8,952 nucleotides of DNA, taken from Chloroflexota bacterium (GTDB taxonomy: Bacteria > Chloroflexota > UBA6077). Below the pieces are notes generated by a model. That model was not told where the DNA came from. It worked only from the letters and a program-made list of their open reading frames with translations, and made no database searches. The translations under genes and the position numbers were made by a program. The stretch spans positions 1 through 8,952 of the forward strand of contig JAJZQR010000212.1 in assembly GCA_021806765.1 (NCBI GenBank), in the 5' to 3' direction. Positions 1 through 5,522 of this stretch are shown one piece after another. Numbering within the stretch: the first letter of the stretch is position 1; the number at the start of each line of letters is the position of its first letter.

Positions 1-1
1 G

Positions 2-433
2 ACCGGTCGAGTCAAGAAGGGTCGGGTCGGGATGGCGTTGGAGTTCGGCCGGCCCGGGGTGGGCACGGATTTCTACGATGTCGAGAAGATGACGATGGCC
101 CTGGCCAGGCTCGGCGTCAACTTCGAGCCCAACAACCCCCTGACCTTCCTGATGGACACCAGCACCGGGAAGATCCGGGACGACGTGAAGGGTGAGAGGG
201 TTCTCTCGGCCATCATCGAGTTCGAGACCGAACCTTCGAAGCTGCCGGAGATCGTGCCGGTGGTGAGGGATGTGGCCAAGGGGATCAAGAGCGTCTTCTC
301 CTGGTGCGCCATCACCCGCCTCGGCCCTAACAAGAGCATACCCATCATGGACCAGTTGAGGGCCCTGGATCTGAATCCTCGCATCAACGCGAAGATCAAC
401 GTGGGGCTGGGCCGGCCCCTGGCGACCGATTAG
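2..433 (+). CDS. C-terminal part of ferredoxin-linked unknown-domain protein, copy 1 (F1, 5' partial)
   Basis: The frame is open from the left edge, so the ATG at 32 is an internal methionine and the gene starts outside the window. The 143 visible residues match the C-terminal domain of the gene at 1114-1839 almost without gaps. They begin at TGRVKKGRVG, which aligns with TGRTRIGQVG (residues 98-107 there), and share GRPGVG, PLT, TGK, VFS-x2-x-ITR and the ending INVGLG(R/K)PL. By that homology the missing N-terminus may carry two 4Fe-4S motifs, but this cannot be seen. The domain is compact, has no membrane segment, and has two hydrophobic stretches (around LSAIIEFE and SVFSWCAITRL) that could be beta strands of a small alpha/beta fold. 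I do not recognise the domain. The next gene starts 10 bp downstream behind an SD that begins right after this stop codon, so the two are very likely co-translated. Confidence 0.8.
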   Translation, partial: TGRVKKGRVGMALEFGRPGVGTDFYDVEKMTMALARLGVNFEPNNPLTFLMDTSTGKIRDDVKGERVLSAIIEFETEPSKLPEIVPVVRDVAKGIKSVFSWCAITRLGPNKSIPIMDQLRALDLNPRINAKINVGLGRPLATD

Positions 434-443
434 GGAGGAAGAG

Positions 444-1082
444 ATGACACACTCCTTGCATCGCACAGGCACGGCAGAGTCCCTGAAGGACGACTTCGTG
501 CTCATCGCCCGGCCTGCCCTGGGGTTCAACGAAAAGGGGGCTGGCCGGAAGATCGGCCGGATGCTGGAGATCGTATTCGAGGCCGGCCCCGCCAATATTG
601 GGGTCCTTGAGACCGGCGACCTGCTGCCGAGAGGAATGGACTTCGAGGCGGTGATCGCTCAAATGAACGATTCTTCCGGCATACGCTGCTCCTTCTCCAG
701 TGGGGAGAAGCTGGGGAGGGTGTTGCGGCGCTTCAAGGAAGAGGATCTGGGGATGTCCGTCACCGTCAGCGGCATCATCGACGACGTGTTTGCCCTGTGC
801 GAAGAGGTCGGGCTTGAGCCGCACTCCATCAACCTCTCCCTGGGGGTCCACGGAAACACCGACATCCTTCCCGACGAGCAGTTCCGTGAGTTCACCACCA
901 TGTGCGGCCACGCCCTGGTGGCCTCTTCACTGGCCCAGAAGGGGATCGAGGGGGTGCGATGCGGCCGGATGGGCCCTCGGGACGCGGCGGTCATGGTGGG
1001 TATGCCTTGCGCTTGTGGCCTCTTCAACCTGGATAGGGCAACTGCAATCCTGAGCAAGCTTTCGACCAGCGACCAGGGTTAG
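444..1082 (+). CDS. Conserved cysteine protein of unknown function, MTHSLHR family, copy 1 (M1)
   Basis: The start ATG has a strong SD (GGAGG at 434-438) with five bases between, so it is secure. The product is 212 residues, soluble, with no signal peptide or membrane segment. It is a paralogue of the product of 1973-2602: both open with MTHSLHR and share a GT-x-ESL stretch, (V/I)SG-x2-(D/E), PH(S/T)IN-x-SLGV, TTMCGH and a C-x-CG-(L/I)-FN-x2-RA ending. C119, C154, C189 and C191 are present in both at the same spacing. With conserved histidines (H3, H6, and the His in PHSIN and CGH) they could form a metal or Fe-S site; this is inference. C82 and C173 are specific to this copy. The gene sits between two ferredoxin-type genes of the same family, which suggests the products work as partners, perhaps in electron transfer. 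I know of no characterised homologue. Confidence 0.85.
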   Translation: MTHSLHRTGTAESLKDDFVLIARPALGFNEKGAGRKIGRMLEIVFEAGPANIGVLETGDLLPRGMDFEAVIAQMNDSSGIRCSFSSGEKLGRVLRRFKEEDLGMSVTVSGIIDDVFALCEEVGLEPHSINLSLGVHGNTDILPDEQFREFTTMCGHALVASSLAQKGIEGVRCGRMGPRDAAVMVGMPCACGLFNLDRATAILSKLSTSDQG

Positions 1083-1113
1083 AGTGACGTTTGTAGTCTT
1101 GGAGAGGAGAGTC

Positions 1114-1839
1114 ATGCCTGTCATTATCGAGGAGAAGTGCAAGGGATGCCGGCTTTGCATCCCCTACTGTCCGATGGACGCTTTCACGGTGGTAAGCCGG
1201 AAGAAGGTGGCCATCGATCAGGACAAGTGCACAGAGTGCTACGTCTGCCTTCGGAAAGAGGTGTGCCCTCACGAGGCCATCGAGAGGGTGGATCTGGATG
1301 GCAGCCTGCGGAACTTCAGCCACTTCCTGAGCGATCCTACCGAGACGAAGGCGACGACAGGGGTGCCGGGGCGGGGGACCGAGGAGTCCAAGACGAACGA
1401 CGTGACCGGCCGGACCAGGATCGGCCAGGTGGGCGTCGCCATCGACATGGGCAGGCCTGGGGTGGGGCTGAAGCTGGTGGACGCCGAGAAGGTCGCCATG
1501 GCGGTGGCTGCGGCGGGGCTGGAGTTCGAGGGCCTCTCGCCACTGACGGAGATCATGGCGGACAAGAAGACCGGGAAGCTGAAGCCAGAGTATCTGGACG
1601 TTCACTTGCTGTCGATCATAGTGGAGGGGAACTGCCGGGTGGAGGACTTCCCGAGGATCATCGCCGCGCTTCAAGAGGTGGAGGGGAAGATAGATACCGT
1701 GTTCTCCCTGGGCGTGATCACCCGGGTCGATGCCGCCGGGAACTCGCCGGTGATGGCGGAGATAGAGAAGCTGGACCTTAAGAAGCCCATCCGGGGCAAG
1801 GTCAACGTGGGGCTGGGCAAGCCGCTCTGCCTCGACTAG
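1114..1839 (+). CDS. 2[4Fe-4S] ferredoxin fused to unknown C-terminal domain (F2)
   Basis: A GTG at 1084 would also open this frame, but the ATG at 1114 is preferred. It has the SD GGAGAGGAG at 1101-1109, and the protein then starts MPVIIEEKCKGC, as ferredoxins usually do. The product is 241 residues. Residues 1-60 are a bacterial-type ferredoxin: C9-x2-C12-x2-C15-x3-C19-P, then C39-x2-C42-x2-C45-x5-C51-P. Both sets have four cysteines, so two [4Fe-4S] clusters are expected. The second set has five residues rather than three before its last cysteine. A polar linker (about 61-97, including GVPGRGTEESKTNDVTGR at 83-100) leads to residues 98-241, the same unknown domain as in F1. The fusion suggests that electron delivery is tied to whatever the C-terminal domain binds. 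It is soluble and cytoplasmic. It lies 31 bp after M1 and is probably in the same transcript. The 133-bp gap that follows is palindrome-rich and may limit read-through. Confidence 0.88.
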   Translation: MPVIIEEKCKGCRLCIPYCPMDAFTVVSRKKVAIDQDKCTECYVCLRKEVCPHEAIERVDLDGSLRNFSHFLSDPTETKATTGVPGRGTEESKTNDVTGRTRIGQVGVAIDMGRPGVGLKLVDAEKVAMAVAAAGLEFEGLSPLTEIMADKKTGKLKPEYLDVHLLSIIVEGNCRVEDFPRIIAALQEVEGKIDTVFSLGVITRVDAAGNSPVMAEIEKLDLKKPIRGKVNVGLGKPLCLD

Positions 1840-1848
1840 CGCCGATAA

Positions 1849-1882
1849 CGTAGGGCGGGGCCCCGTGCCCCGCCGCCCTACG
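1849..1882. repeat. GC-rich palindrome, REP-like
   Basis: CGTAGGGC at 1849-1856 pairs with GCCCTACG at 1875-1882. Inside, GGGGC pairs with GCCCC, leaving a small asymmetry (an extra GCC on the right). There is no T-run, so it is not a classic terminator. Palindromes of this GTAGGGC...GCCCTAC type resemble dispersed intergenic repeats of GC-rich bacterial genomes. That it is a genome-wide repeat is inferred from form alone. Confidence 0.6.
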
Positions 1883-1889
1883 GGCGATG

Positions 1890-1924
1890 GTAGGCCAGCG
1901 GCAGGGCAGAGCGCCCTGCCCTAC
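1890..1924. repeat. Second GC-rich palindrome, REP-like
   Basis: GCAGGGC at 1901-1907 pairs with GCCCTGC at 1913-1919 around the loop AGAGC. Outside it, GTAGG at 1890-1894 pairs with CCTAC at 1920-1924, with a six-base bulge on the left side only. It starts 7 bp after the first palindrome, and both are built around GTAGG/CCTAC ends. The pair looks like a two-element REP/BIME-like unit and could form hairpins in the F2-M2 intergenic RNA. Confidence 0.55.
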
Positions 1925-1938
1925 AGATCGAATAGCGG

Positions 1939-1952
1939 TTCAGCACTCAGCA
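1939..1952 (+). repeat. Two heptanucleotide units (NTCAGCA)
   Basis: TTCAGCA and CTCAGCA stand back to back with a 7-nt period. They match the core (TCAGC) of the longer array at 2608-2642. On its own this is weak; it is listed because the same unit occurs again in the next gap. Confidence 0.4.
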
Positions 1953-1972
1953 CCACATAGAGGGGTGAGACG

Positions 1973-2602
1973 ATGACGCACTCTCTACACCGATCTGGAA
2001 CACCCGAGTCCCTGAGAGGGGACTATGTTTGGTTCATGTATCAGGCCAAGGGGGTTAACGACAAGAACATTGCCCCCAAGGCGATGGAGTTTATCGCTGC
2101 GGCCGAGGCCGTGGGCTCGGAGAACTGGGGGGACGTGAAGTCCGGCTCGGTTCTCGAGATCCCGGTGGAGGACATCAAGGCGAGGGTCACCGACAAGTCC
2201 AGGCTGCGGGGCGTCTTCACCACCCGTCAGCAGGTGGTGGACTTCCTGAAGATCATGAAGGAGAAGGATACCGGCCTCTCCATCGTCATCAGCGGCCTGC
2301 TGGACGAGGTGCTGCCGGCCTGCAAAGAGGCCGGCGTTACCCCCCATACCATCAACTACTCTCTGGGCGTTTGGGGGAAGAAGGAGTTGCTGCCCTCGGA
2401 AGAGGTCTTGGCGGTGACCACCATGTGCGGCCACCATCAGATCTCTCCGCAGTTCGTGCAGAGGCAGGTGGAGGCGGTCCGCAGAGGCCGGAAGTCCCCT
2501 GAGCAGGCCGCCAGGGAACTGGCTCTCTACTGCCCCTGTGGTATCTTCAACCAGGTGCGGGCAGCGAAGTTGCTAGAAGAGCAGGCTGAGGCTCAGGTAT
2601 AA
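1973..2602 (+). CDS. Conserved cysteine protein of unknown function, MTHSLHR family, copy 2 (M2)
   Basis: The ATG is preceded by the SD-like AGGGGTGA at 1961-1968, and the N-terminus MTHSLHRSGTPESL matches that of M1, which fixes the start. The product is 209 residues, soluble, with no signal or membrane segment. It has C117, C152, C187 and C189, which correspond one for one to C119, C154, C189 and C191 of M1; it has no other cysteines. The strongest shared blocks are the N-terminal heptapeptide, SGLLDEV, PHTINYSLGVWG, TTMCGHH and CPCGIFNQVRAAKLL. Overall divergence from M1 is large, so this is an old duplication or co-inheritance of two distinct paralogues, not a recent copy. Four invariant cysteines next to a 2[4Fe-4S] protein gene suggest an Fe-S or other metal-binding role (inference). 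No function can be named. The 239-bp gap that follows contains only repeats. Confidence 0.87.
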   Translation: MTHSLHRSGTPESLRGDYVWFMYQAKGVNDKNIAPKAMEFIAAAEAVGSENWGDVKSGSVLEIPVEDIKARVTDKSRLRGVFTTRQQVVDFLKIMKEKDTGLSIVISGLLDEVLPACKEAGVTPHTINYSLGVWGKKELLPSEEVLAVTTMCGHHQISPQFVQRQVEAVRRGRKSPEQAARELALYCPCGIFNQVRAAKLLEEQAEAQV

Positions 2603-2607
2603 TAGTC

Positions 2608-2642
2608 GTCAGCTGTCAGCAGTCAGCTATCAGTTGTCAGCT
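2608..2642 (+). repeat. Heptanucleotide tandem array, five units
   Basis: Five units of exactly 7 nt follow one another: GTCAGCT, GTCAGCA, GTCAGCT, ATCAGTT, GTCAGCT. The array starts 5 bp after the stop codon of M2. It resembles the short tandemly repeated heptanucleotide (STRR) sequences known from cyanobacterial genomes. The unit is the reverse complement of the one at 2791-2840. Confidence 0.75.
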
Positions 2643-2719
2643 CAACAAAGGATGAGCGGCCTCCAGGACATCGGCTGCTCATCTCTTATGCTGGCTGACC
2701 GAGGAATGGTATTGTGGGA

Positions 2720-2779
2720 TTGGGGCACCCCAACCCTCCAGAGACGCTTCGTCCCTCTGGACTTCCCGCAAGACTTGCG
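2720..2779. repeat. Cluster of three short palindromes
   Basis: TTGGGG-CA-CCCCAA lies at 2720-2733. At 2738-2760, CCAGAGACG pairs with CGT and CTCTGG, with a CC bulge and the loop CTT. CGCAAG-A-CTTGCG lies at 2767-2779. The three are 4-6 bp apart. None has a T-run, so a terminator is unlikely. Their density between two oppositely oriented heptad arrays suggests a non-coding mobile or REP-like unit. Confidence 0.55.
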
Positions 2780-2790
2780 CTCGCTTTGAA

Positions 2791-2840
2791 GCTGATTGCT
2801 GATCGCTGATAGGTGAATCGCTGATGGCTGGAAGCTGAGA
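2791..2840 (+). repeat. Heptanucleotide tandem array in opposite orientation, seven units
   Basis: The units are GCTGATT, GCTGATC, GCTGATA, GGTGAATC (8 nt), GCTGATG, GCTGGAA and GCTGAGA, ending one base before the dnaX ATG. GCTGAT is the reverse complement of ATCAGC, so this array is inverted relative to that at 2608-2642 and could pair with it. The last two units contain GGAAG (2830-2834), the only SD-like sequence before dnaX. Confidence 0.75.
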
Positions 2841-2841
2841 C

Positions 2842-4401
2842 ATGGCCCATCGACCTCAGAGCGATGCTCGATCCCTGTACCACCGCTGGCGTTCCCGCGA
2901 CTTCTCCGAGGTGGTGGCGCAGGACCACGTTACCCGGACCCTGAAGAACGCCGTTGCCAGCGGCAGGATCGTTCACGCCTACCTCTTCTGCGGACCTCGG
3001 GGCACGGGCAAGACGAGTACTGCTCGGATCCTGGCCAAGGCGGTGAACTGCCTGGATCCCCAGCAAGGGGAGCCCTGCAACCGCTGTGCCTCCTGCACGT
3101 CGATGAACGAGGGGCGGGCCATCGACCTGATCGAGATAGACGCGGCCTCCAACCGGGGCATCGACGACGCCAGGGAACTCCGGGAGAAGATCAAGTTTTC
3201 CCCCGGGGAGGCACGGTACAAGGTTTACATTATCGATGAGGCCCACATGCTCACCTCGGAGGCCTCCAACGCCCTGCTGAAGACGCTGGAGGAGCCACCG
3301 GAGCACGCCATCCTGATCCTCGCTACCACCGAGGCTCACAAGATCCTCCCCACCATCTCCTCGCGATGCCAGAGGTTCGATTTTCGTCGAATTCCGCTGC
3401 AGGCTATCGCCCAACAGTTGGGGATGATCTGCGAGAGAGAGGGGCTGAGGGTCGAGCCCGGGGTGCTGGATCGGGTGGCCAGGATGGCCAGAGGGAGTCT
3501 TCGGGACGCGGAAAGCTTGCTGGACCAGTTGGTGGCCTACTGCGGTGAGGAGATCGGGCTTGCGGCGACTCGAGAGGTGCTGGGTTTAACGGGCGAGGAG
3601 GCGCTGCCCGAGTTCGCCGAGGCTATGCTTCGCGGCGATCTGGCGCGAGGGTTCCGGTTGATCGATCAAGCTGCCTCCACAGGTGCGGATCTGCGGCACT
3701 TCTCGCGAGAACTGGTAGACTACCTTAGAGCCCTGATGGTGGCGAAGAGCGGGGCCGATACCAGCTTGGTGCGGGAGTTCCGGCCCGAGGAGATGGACCG
3801 TCTCCGCTCGGAGGCGGCAGGCTGGGGATACCAGCAGTTGTTGGTTGCGATCCGGACCTTCGGTGACCTGGAGGGCCGGATGCGGTCGGAGCCCTTCAAT
3901 CAGCTGCACCTGGAGATCGCCTTCATGGAGGCGACGATGGGGGGCGCCGATGCCGGGGAGCCAACCTCGACCGACGGAGTCCCCTCCGTCGAGAAGGCCA
4001 CTCCAGAAGCTTCAGCGGTGTCCGCCGCCCCTTCGTTAGAGTCTCGGGGGACCCCGGCCCTGGAAGTCGCCGCTCTCAGGAGGGAATGGACGGCCATCGT
4101 CCAGCGTCTGGGGGGGTCGGTGGCCTTGGTGCTGGCGGGATGCCGGCCCATGGAAGCGGCTGGGGATACCGTTACCCTGGGTTTTGAGAAGACTACCTGG
4201 CGGGACAAGGTGGAGCGGCTGGGAGTCCGCGGGAAGCTGGAGGAGAGCCTGAGCAGCGTATTTGGCCGCAAGGTTACCGTCCAGTTCAAGTATGGTGTTA
4301 AGCTTAGTCAGGACACTCCGCCGGAACGGGACGCTGTGGTGGACACCGCTATGCGAGAGTTCGGATTCACCCTGTCCCGAATCGAGCAGATTTCCGAATA
4401 G
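2842..4401 (+). CDS. dnaX: DNA polymerase III subunit tau/gamma (clamp loader ATPase)
   Basis: This is the ATPase subunit of the clamp loader, which opens and places the sliding clamp on primed DNA. The 519-residue product has the family's N-terminal signature (SLYHRWRSRDFSEVVAQDHV). It has a Walker A motif GPRGTGKT at 51-58, four zinc-binding cysteines C70, C79, C82 and C85, Walker B VYIIDEAH at 128-135, sensor 1 ATTEAHK at 161-167, and the arginine finger in SRCQRFDF (R175). Domain III runs to about 370. A low-complexity Pro/Ala/Ser linker follows, then a short C-terminal domain (about 400-519). The length is moderate for the family. The start is supported by a weak SD (GGAAG, 7 bp upstream) that lies inside a heptad repeat; the first ~10 residues go beyond the usual family start. 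No A-rich slippery heptamer for gamma production is visible. It heads a dnaX-ybaB-recR operon, an arrangement common in bacteria. Confidence 0.97.
   Translation: MAHRPQSDARSLYHRWRSRDFSEVVAQDHVTRTLKNAVASGRIVHAYLFCGPRGTGKTSTARILAKAVNCLDPQQGEPCNRCASCTSMNEGRAIDLIEIDAASNRGIDDARELREKIKFSPGEARYKVYIIDEAHMLTSEASNALLKTLEEPPEHAILILATTEAHKILPTISSRCQRFDFRRIPLQAIAQQLGMICEREGLRVEPGVLDRVARMARGSLRDAESLLDQLVAYCGEEIGLAATREVLGLTGEEALPEFAEAMLRGDLARGFRLIDQAASTGADLRHFSRELVDYLRALMVAKSGADTSLVREFRPEEMDRLRSEAAGWGYQQLLVAIRTFGDLEGRMRSEPFNQLHLEIAFMEATMGGADAGEPTSTDGVPSVEKATPEASAVSAAPSLESRGTPALEVAALRREWTAIVQRLGGSVALVLAGCRPMEAAGDTVTLGFEKTTWRDKVERLGVRGKLEESLSSVFGRKVTVQFKYGVKLSQDTPPERDAVVDTAMREFGFTLSRIEQISE
3972..3991. other. 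Perfect 8-bp palindrome inside the dnaX linker
   Basis: CGACGGAG at 3972-3979 pairs with CTCCGTCG at 3984-3991 around the loop TCCC. It lies at about codons 377-384, in the unstructured linker between domain III and the C-terminal domain. This is the region where other bacteria make gamma by frameshifting or slippage, but there is no slippery A or T run before it. Confidence 0.5.
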
Positions 4402-4419
4402 CAGGGGGGGCCGACAGAG

Positions 4420-4719
4420 ATGCAGAACATGCGACTTCTTCAGCAGATGCAGGAGCGACTGCTCAAAGCCCAGGAGGAGTTAGGAAACGAGACCGTGGAG
4501 GGTACTGCCGGCGGCGGTGCCGTCAAGATCGTGATGACGGGCCATCAGAAGGTTCAGTCCGTGACCATCGATCCCGAGGTGGTCGATCCTGAGGATGTGG
4601 AGATGCTCCAGGATCTGGTGGCGGCGGCCCTCAACGAGGCCGTCAACAAATCCCACGAGCTGGCCTCCAAGCGGCTCGGAGCGGTTACCGGTGGAATGAA
4701 GATCCCCGGTTTGATGTAA
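4420..4719 (+). CDS. ybaB: YbaB/EbfC family nucleoid-associated protein
   Basis: This is a small DNA-binding protein of the YbaB/EbfC family, which forms dimers and coats DNA. The 99-residue product has the family pattern. A charged N-terminal helix (MRLLQQMQERLLKAQEEL) comes first. A central beta region follows, with GGGAVKIVMTGHQKVQSVTIDPEVV. A C-terminal helical segment (LVAAALNEAVNKSHELASKRLG) leads to the typical end GGMKIPGLM. The length is usual for the family. Its start lies 18 bp after the dnaX stop; the upstream sequence is a G-run rather than a clean SD, and the ATG three codons later is an alternative start. Position between dnaX and recR matches the conserved bacterial order. The last codons and the stop lie in the first unit of a three-copy tandem repeat. 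Confidence 0.95.
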   Translation: MQNMRLLQQMQERLLKAQEELGNETVEGTAGGGAVKIVMTGHQKVQSVTIDPEVVDPEDVEMLQDLVAAALNEAVNKSHELASKRLGAVTGGMKIPGLM

Positions 4720-4782
4720 GGCCTGAGAGACCCCGGTTCGATGTAAGGAACTGAAGACCCCCGGTTTGATGTACAGAACTGT
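4700..4782 (+). repeat. 27-28 bp tandem repeat, three copies, from the 3' end of ybaB
   Basis: The units are 4700-4727, 4728-4754 and 4755-4782. Each has the core AGA(C/T)CCCCGGTT(T/C)GATGTA. The first unit encodes the ybaB ending IPGLM-stop. The second keeps a GATGTAA, while the third reads GATGTAC, so the stop codon has decayed there. The units fill most of the 75-bp gap before recR, whose SD (TAAGGA at 4782-4787) starts at the last base of the third unit and resembles GTAAGGA in the second. Confidence 0.8.
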
Positions 4783-4794
4783 AAGGACACTTGC

Positions 4795-5394
4795 ATGCTA
4801 CCTGTTGCGGAGCCGGTTGCCAGGCTGATAGAGGAATTTGCCAAACTGCCGGGGATTGGGCCGAAGACGGCTCAACGGCTCACCTTCCACCTACTTCGGT
4901 CGTCGAAGGAGGAGGCGGACAGCCTGGCCGAGGCGATCCTGTGGATGAAGGAAAAGGTGGGCTTTTGCTCCACCTGCTTCAACATTTCAGAGAGCACCAT
5001 TTGTCCGGTGTGCGCTGACGAAGGCAGGGATGCCTGTGTGATCTGCGTGGTGGAGGAACCCCTGGATGTGCTGGCGTTGGAGCGCACCCGTGAGTACAGG
5101 GGGCGCTACCACGTGCTCCATGGCGCCATTTCGCCCATGGATGGCATCGGCCCGGAGAAGTTGCGGATCGCGGAGTTGGTTAACCGGGTAAAGGGTGGGT
5201 CAGTGGACGAGGTGATCATAGCGACCAACCCCAACACGGAAGGGGACGTGACCGCGGCCTACCTCTCCAGAGTGCTGATGCCTGTGGGGGTGAAGATAAC
5301 CCGCCTGGCCAGGGGGCTACCTGCTGGAGGAGATCTGGAGTATGCTGATGAACTCACCCTGGCGCGGGCGTTGGAGGGCCGGAGGCCGGTGTAA
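4795..5394 (+). CDS. recR: Recombination mediator protein RecR
   Basis: RecR acts with RecO (and RecF) to load RecA onto single-stranded DNA covered by SSB, in gap repair. The 199-residue product is full length. A helix-hairpin-helix lies at about 10-35 (LPGIGPKTAQRLTFHLL). The zinc finger has C58-x2-C61 and C70-x2-C73. The Toprim domain starts near 81 (VICVVEEPLDVLALERT, then LHGAISPMDGIGPEKL). The C-terminal part has the family block LARGLPAGGDLEYADELTLARAL. The ATG has the SD TAAGGA 7 bp upstream. It is the last gene of the dnaX unit; a hairpin and a strong terminator follow. All key residues that I can check are present. Confidence 0.97.
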   Translation: MLPVAEPVARLIEEFAKLPGIGPKTAQRLTFHLLRSSKEEADSLAEAILWMKEKVGFCSTCFNISESTICPVCADEGRDACVICVVEEPLDVLALERTREYRGRYHVLHGAISPMDGIGPEKLRIAELVNRVKGGSVDEVIIATNPNTEGDVTAAYLSRVLMPVGVKITRLARGLPAGGDLEYADELTLARALEGRRPV

Positions 5395-5400
5395 ACCGCC

Positions 5401-5421
5401 TCTCCCTCTGGGAGAGGGAGA
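5401..5421. other. Perfect 9-bp hairpin after recR
   Basis: TCTCCCTCT at 5401-5409 pairs fully with AGAGGGAGA at 5413-5421 around GGG. No T-run follows (CTTGGAG), so it is not a canonical terminator. It could protect the 3' end of the operon RNA or be a dispersed palindromic repeat. A weaker 5-bp stem (TAAGC/GCTTA) lies at 5452-5465. Confidence 0.55.
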
Positions 5422-5467
5422 CTTGGAGTTCTGAACCGCAAGCCGCCGCTTTAAGCTGAGGCTTAGT

Positions 5468-5502
5468 GGGGAGTCAAACTTTGGACTCCCCTTTTGCTTT
5501 TT
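5468..5502 (+). terminator. Intrinsic terminator of the dnaX-ybaB-recR unit
   Basis: GGGGAGTC at 5468-5475 pairs with GACTCCCC at 5484-5491 around an 8-nt loop. The T-rich tract TTTTGCTTTTT at 5492-5502 follows directly. This is a standard rho-independent terminator, 73 bp after the recR stop. Confidence 0.88.
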
Positions 5503-5522
5503 GATAGGGGGTGCCGTATAAT
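5494..5522 (+). promoter_or_regulatory. Sigma-70 type promoter for the S1/clpC unit
   Basis: A perfect -10 box TATAAT lies at 5517-5522. With a 17-bp spacer the -35 is TTGCTT at 5494-5499, which keeps only the TTG of the consensus. The -35 lies inside the T-tract of the preceding terminator. Transcription would start near 5529, about 24 nt before the preferred ATG of the S1 gene, and this rules out the upstream GTG at 5511 as start. TTGATA at 5501-5506 is only 10 bp from the -10 and cannot serve. Confidence 0.65.

Noticed and set aside
1084..1113. GTG at 1084 as start of the F2 ferredoxin gene
   Set aside because: There is no SD before it, and the extra ten residues are not ferredoxin-like. 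The ATG at 1114 has a strong SD and a normal ferredoxin N-terminus.
2598..2603. TATAAT overlapping the M2 stop codon as a dnaX promoter
   Set aside because: The best -35 candidate (TTGCTA at 2570-2575) is 22 bp away, and no TTG-containing hexamer sits at 16-18 bp. It is kept as a possible weak site only.
2608..2840. CRISPR array
   Set aside because: Repeats are 7-nt units without spacers, in two orientations; there are no cas genes in the window.
2603..2841. Signal recognition particle RNA gene (often near dnaX)
   Set aside because: The conserved SRP loop (GGAAGCAGC type motifs with GGTCCGGAAG) is not found; the region is made of short repeats and palindromes.
5471..5490. CtsR-like heat-shock operator (GTCAAA/TTTGGAC) before the S1/clpC unit
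   Set aside because: The match is explained by the terminator stem and loop, and it is not the direct heptad repeat of CtsR sites.
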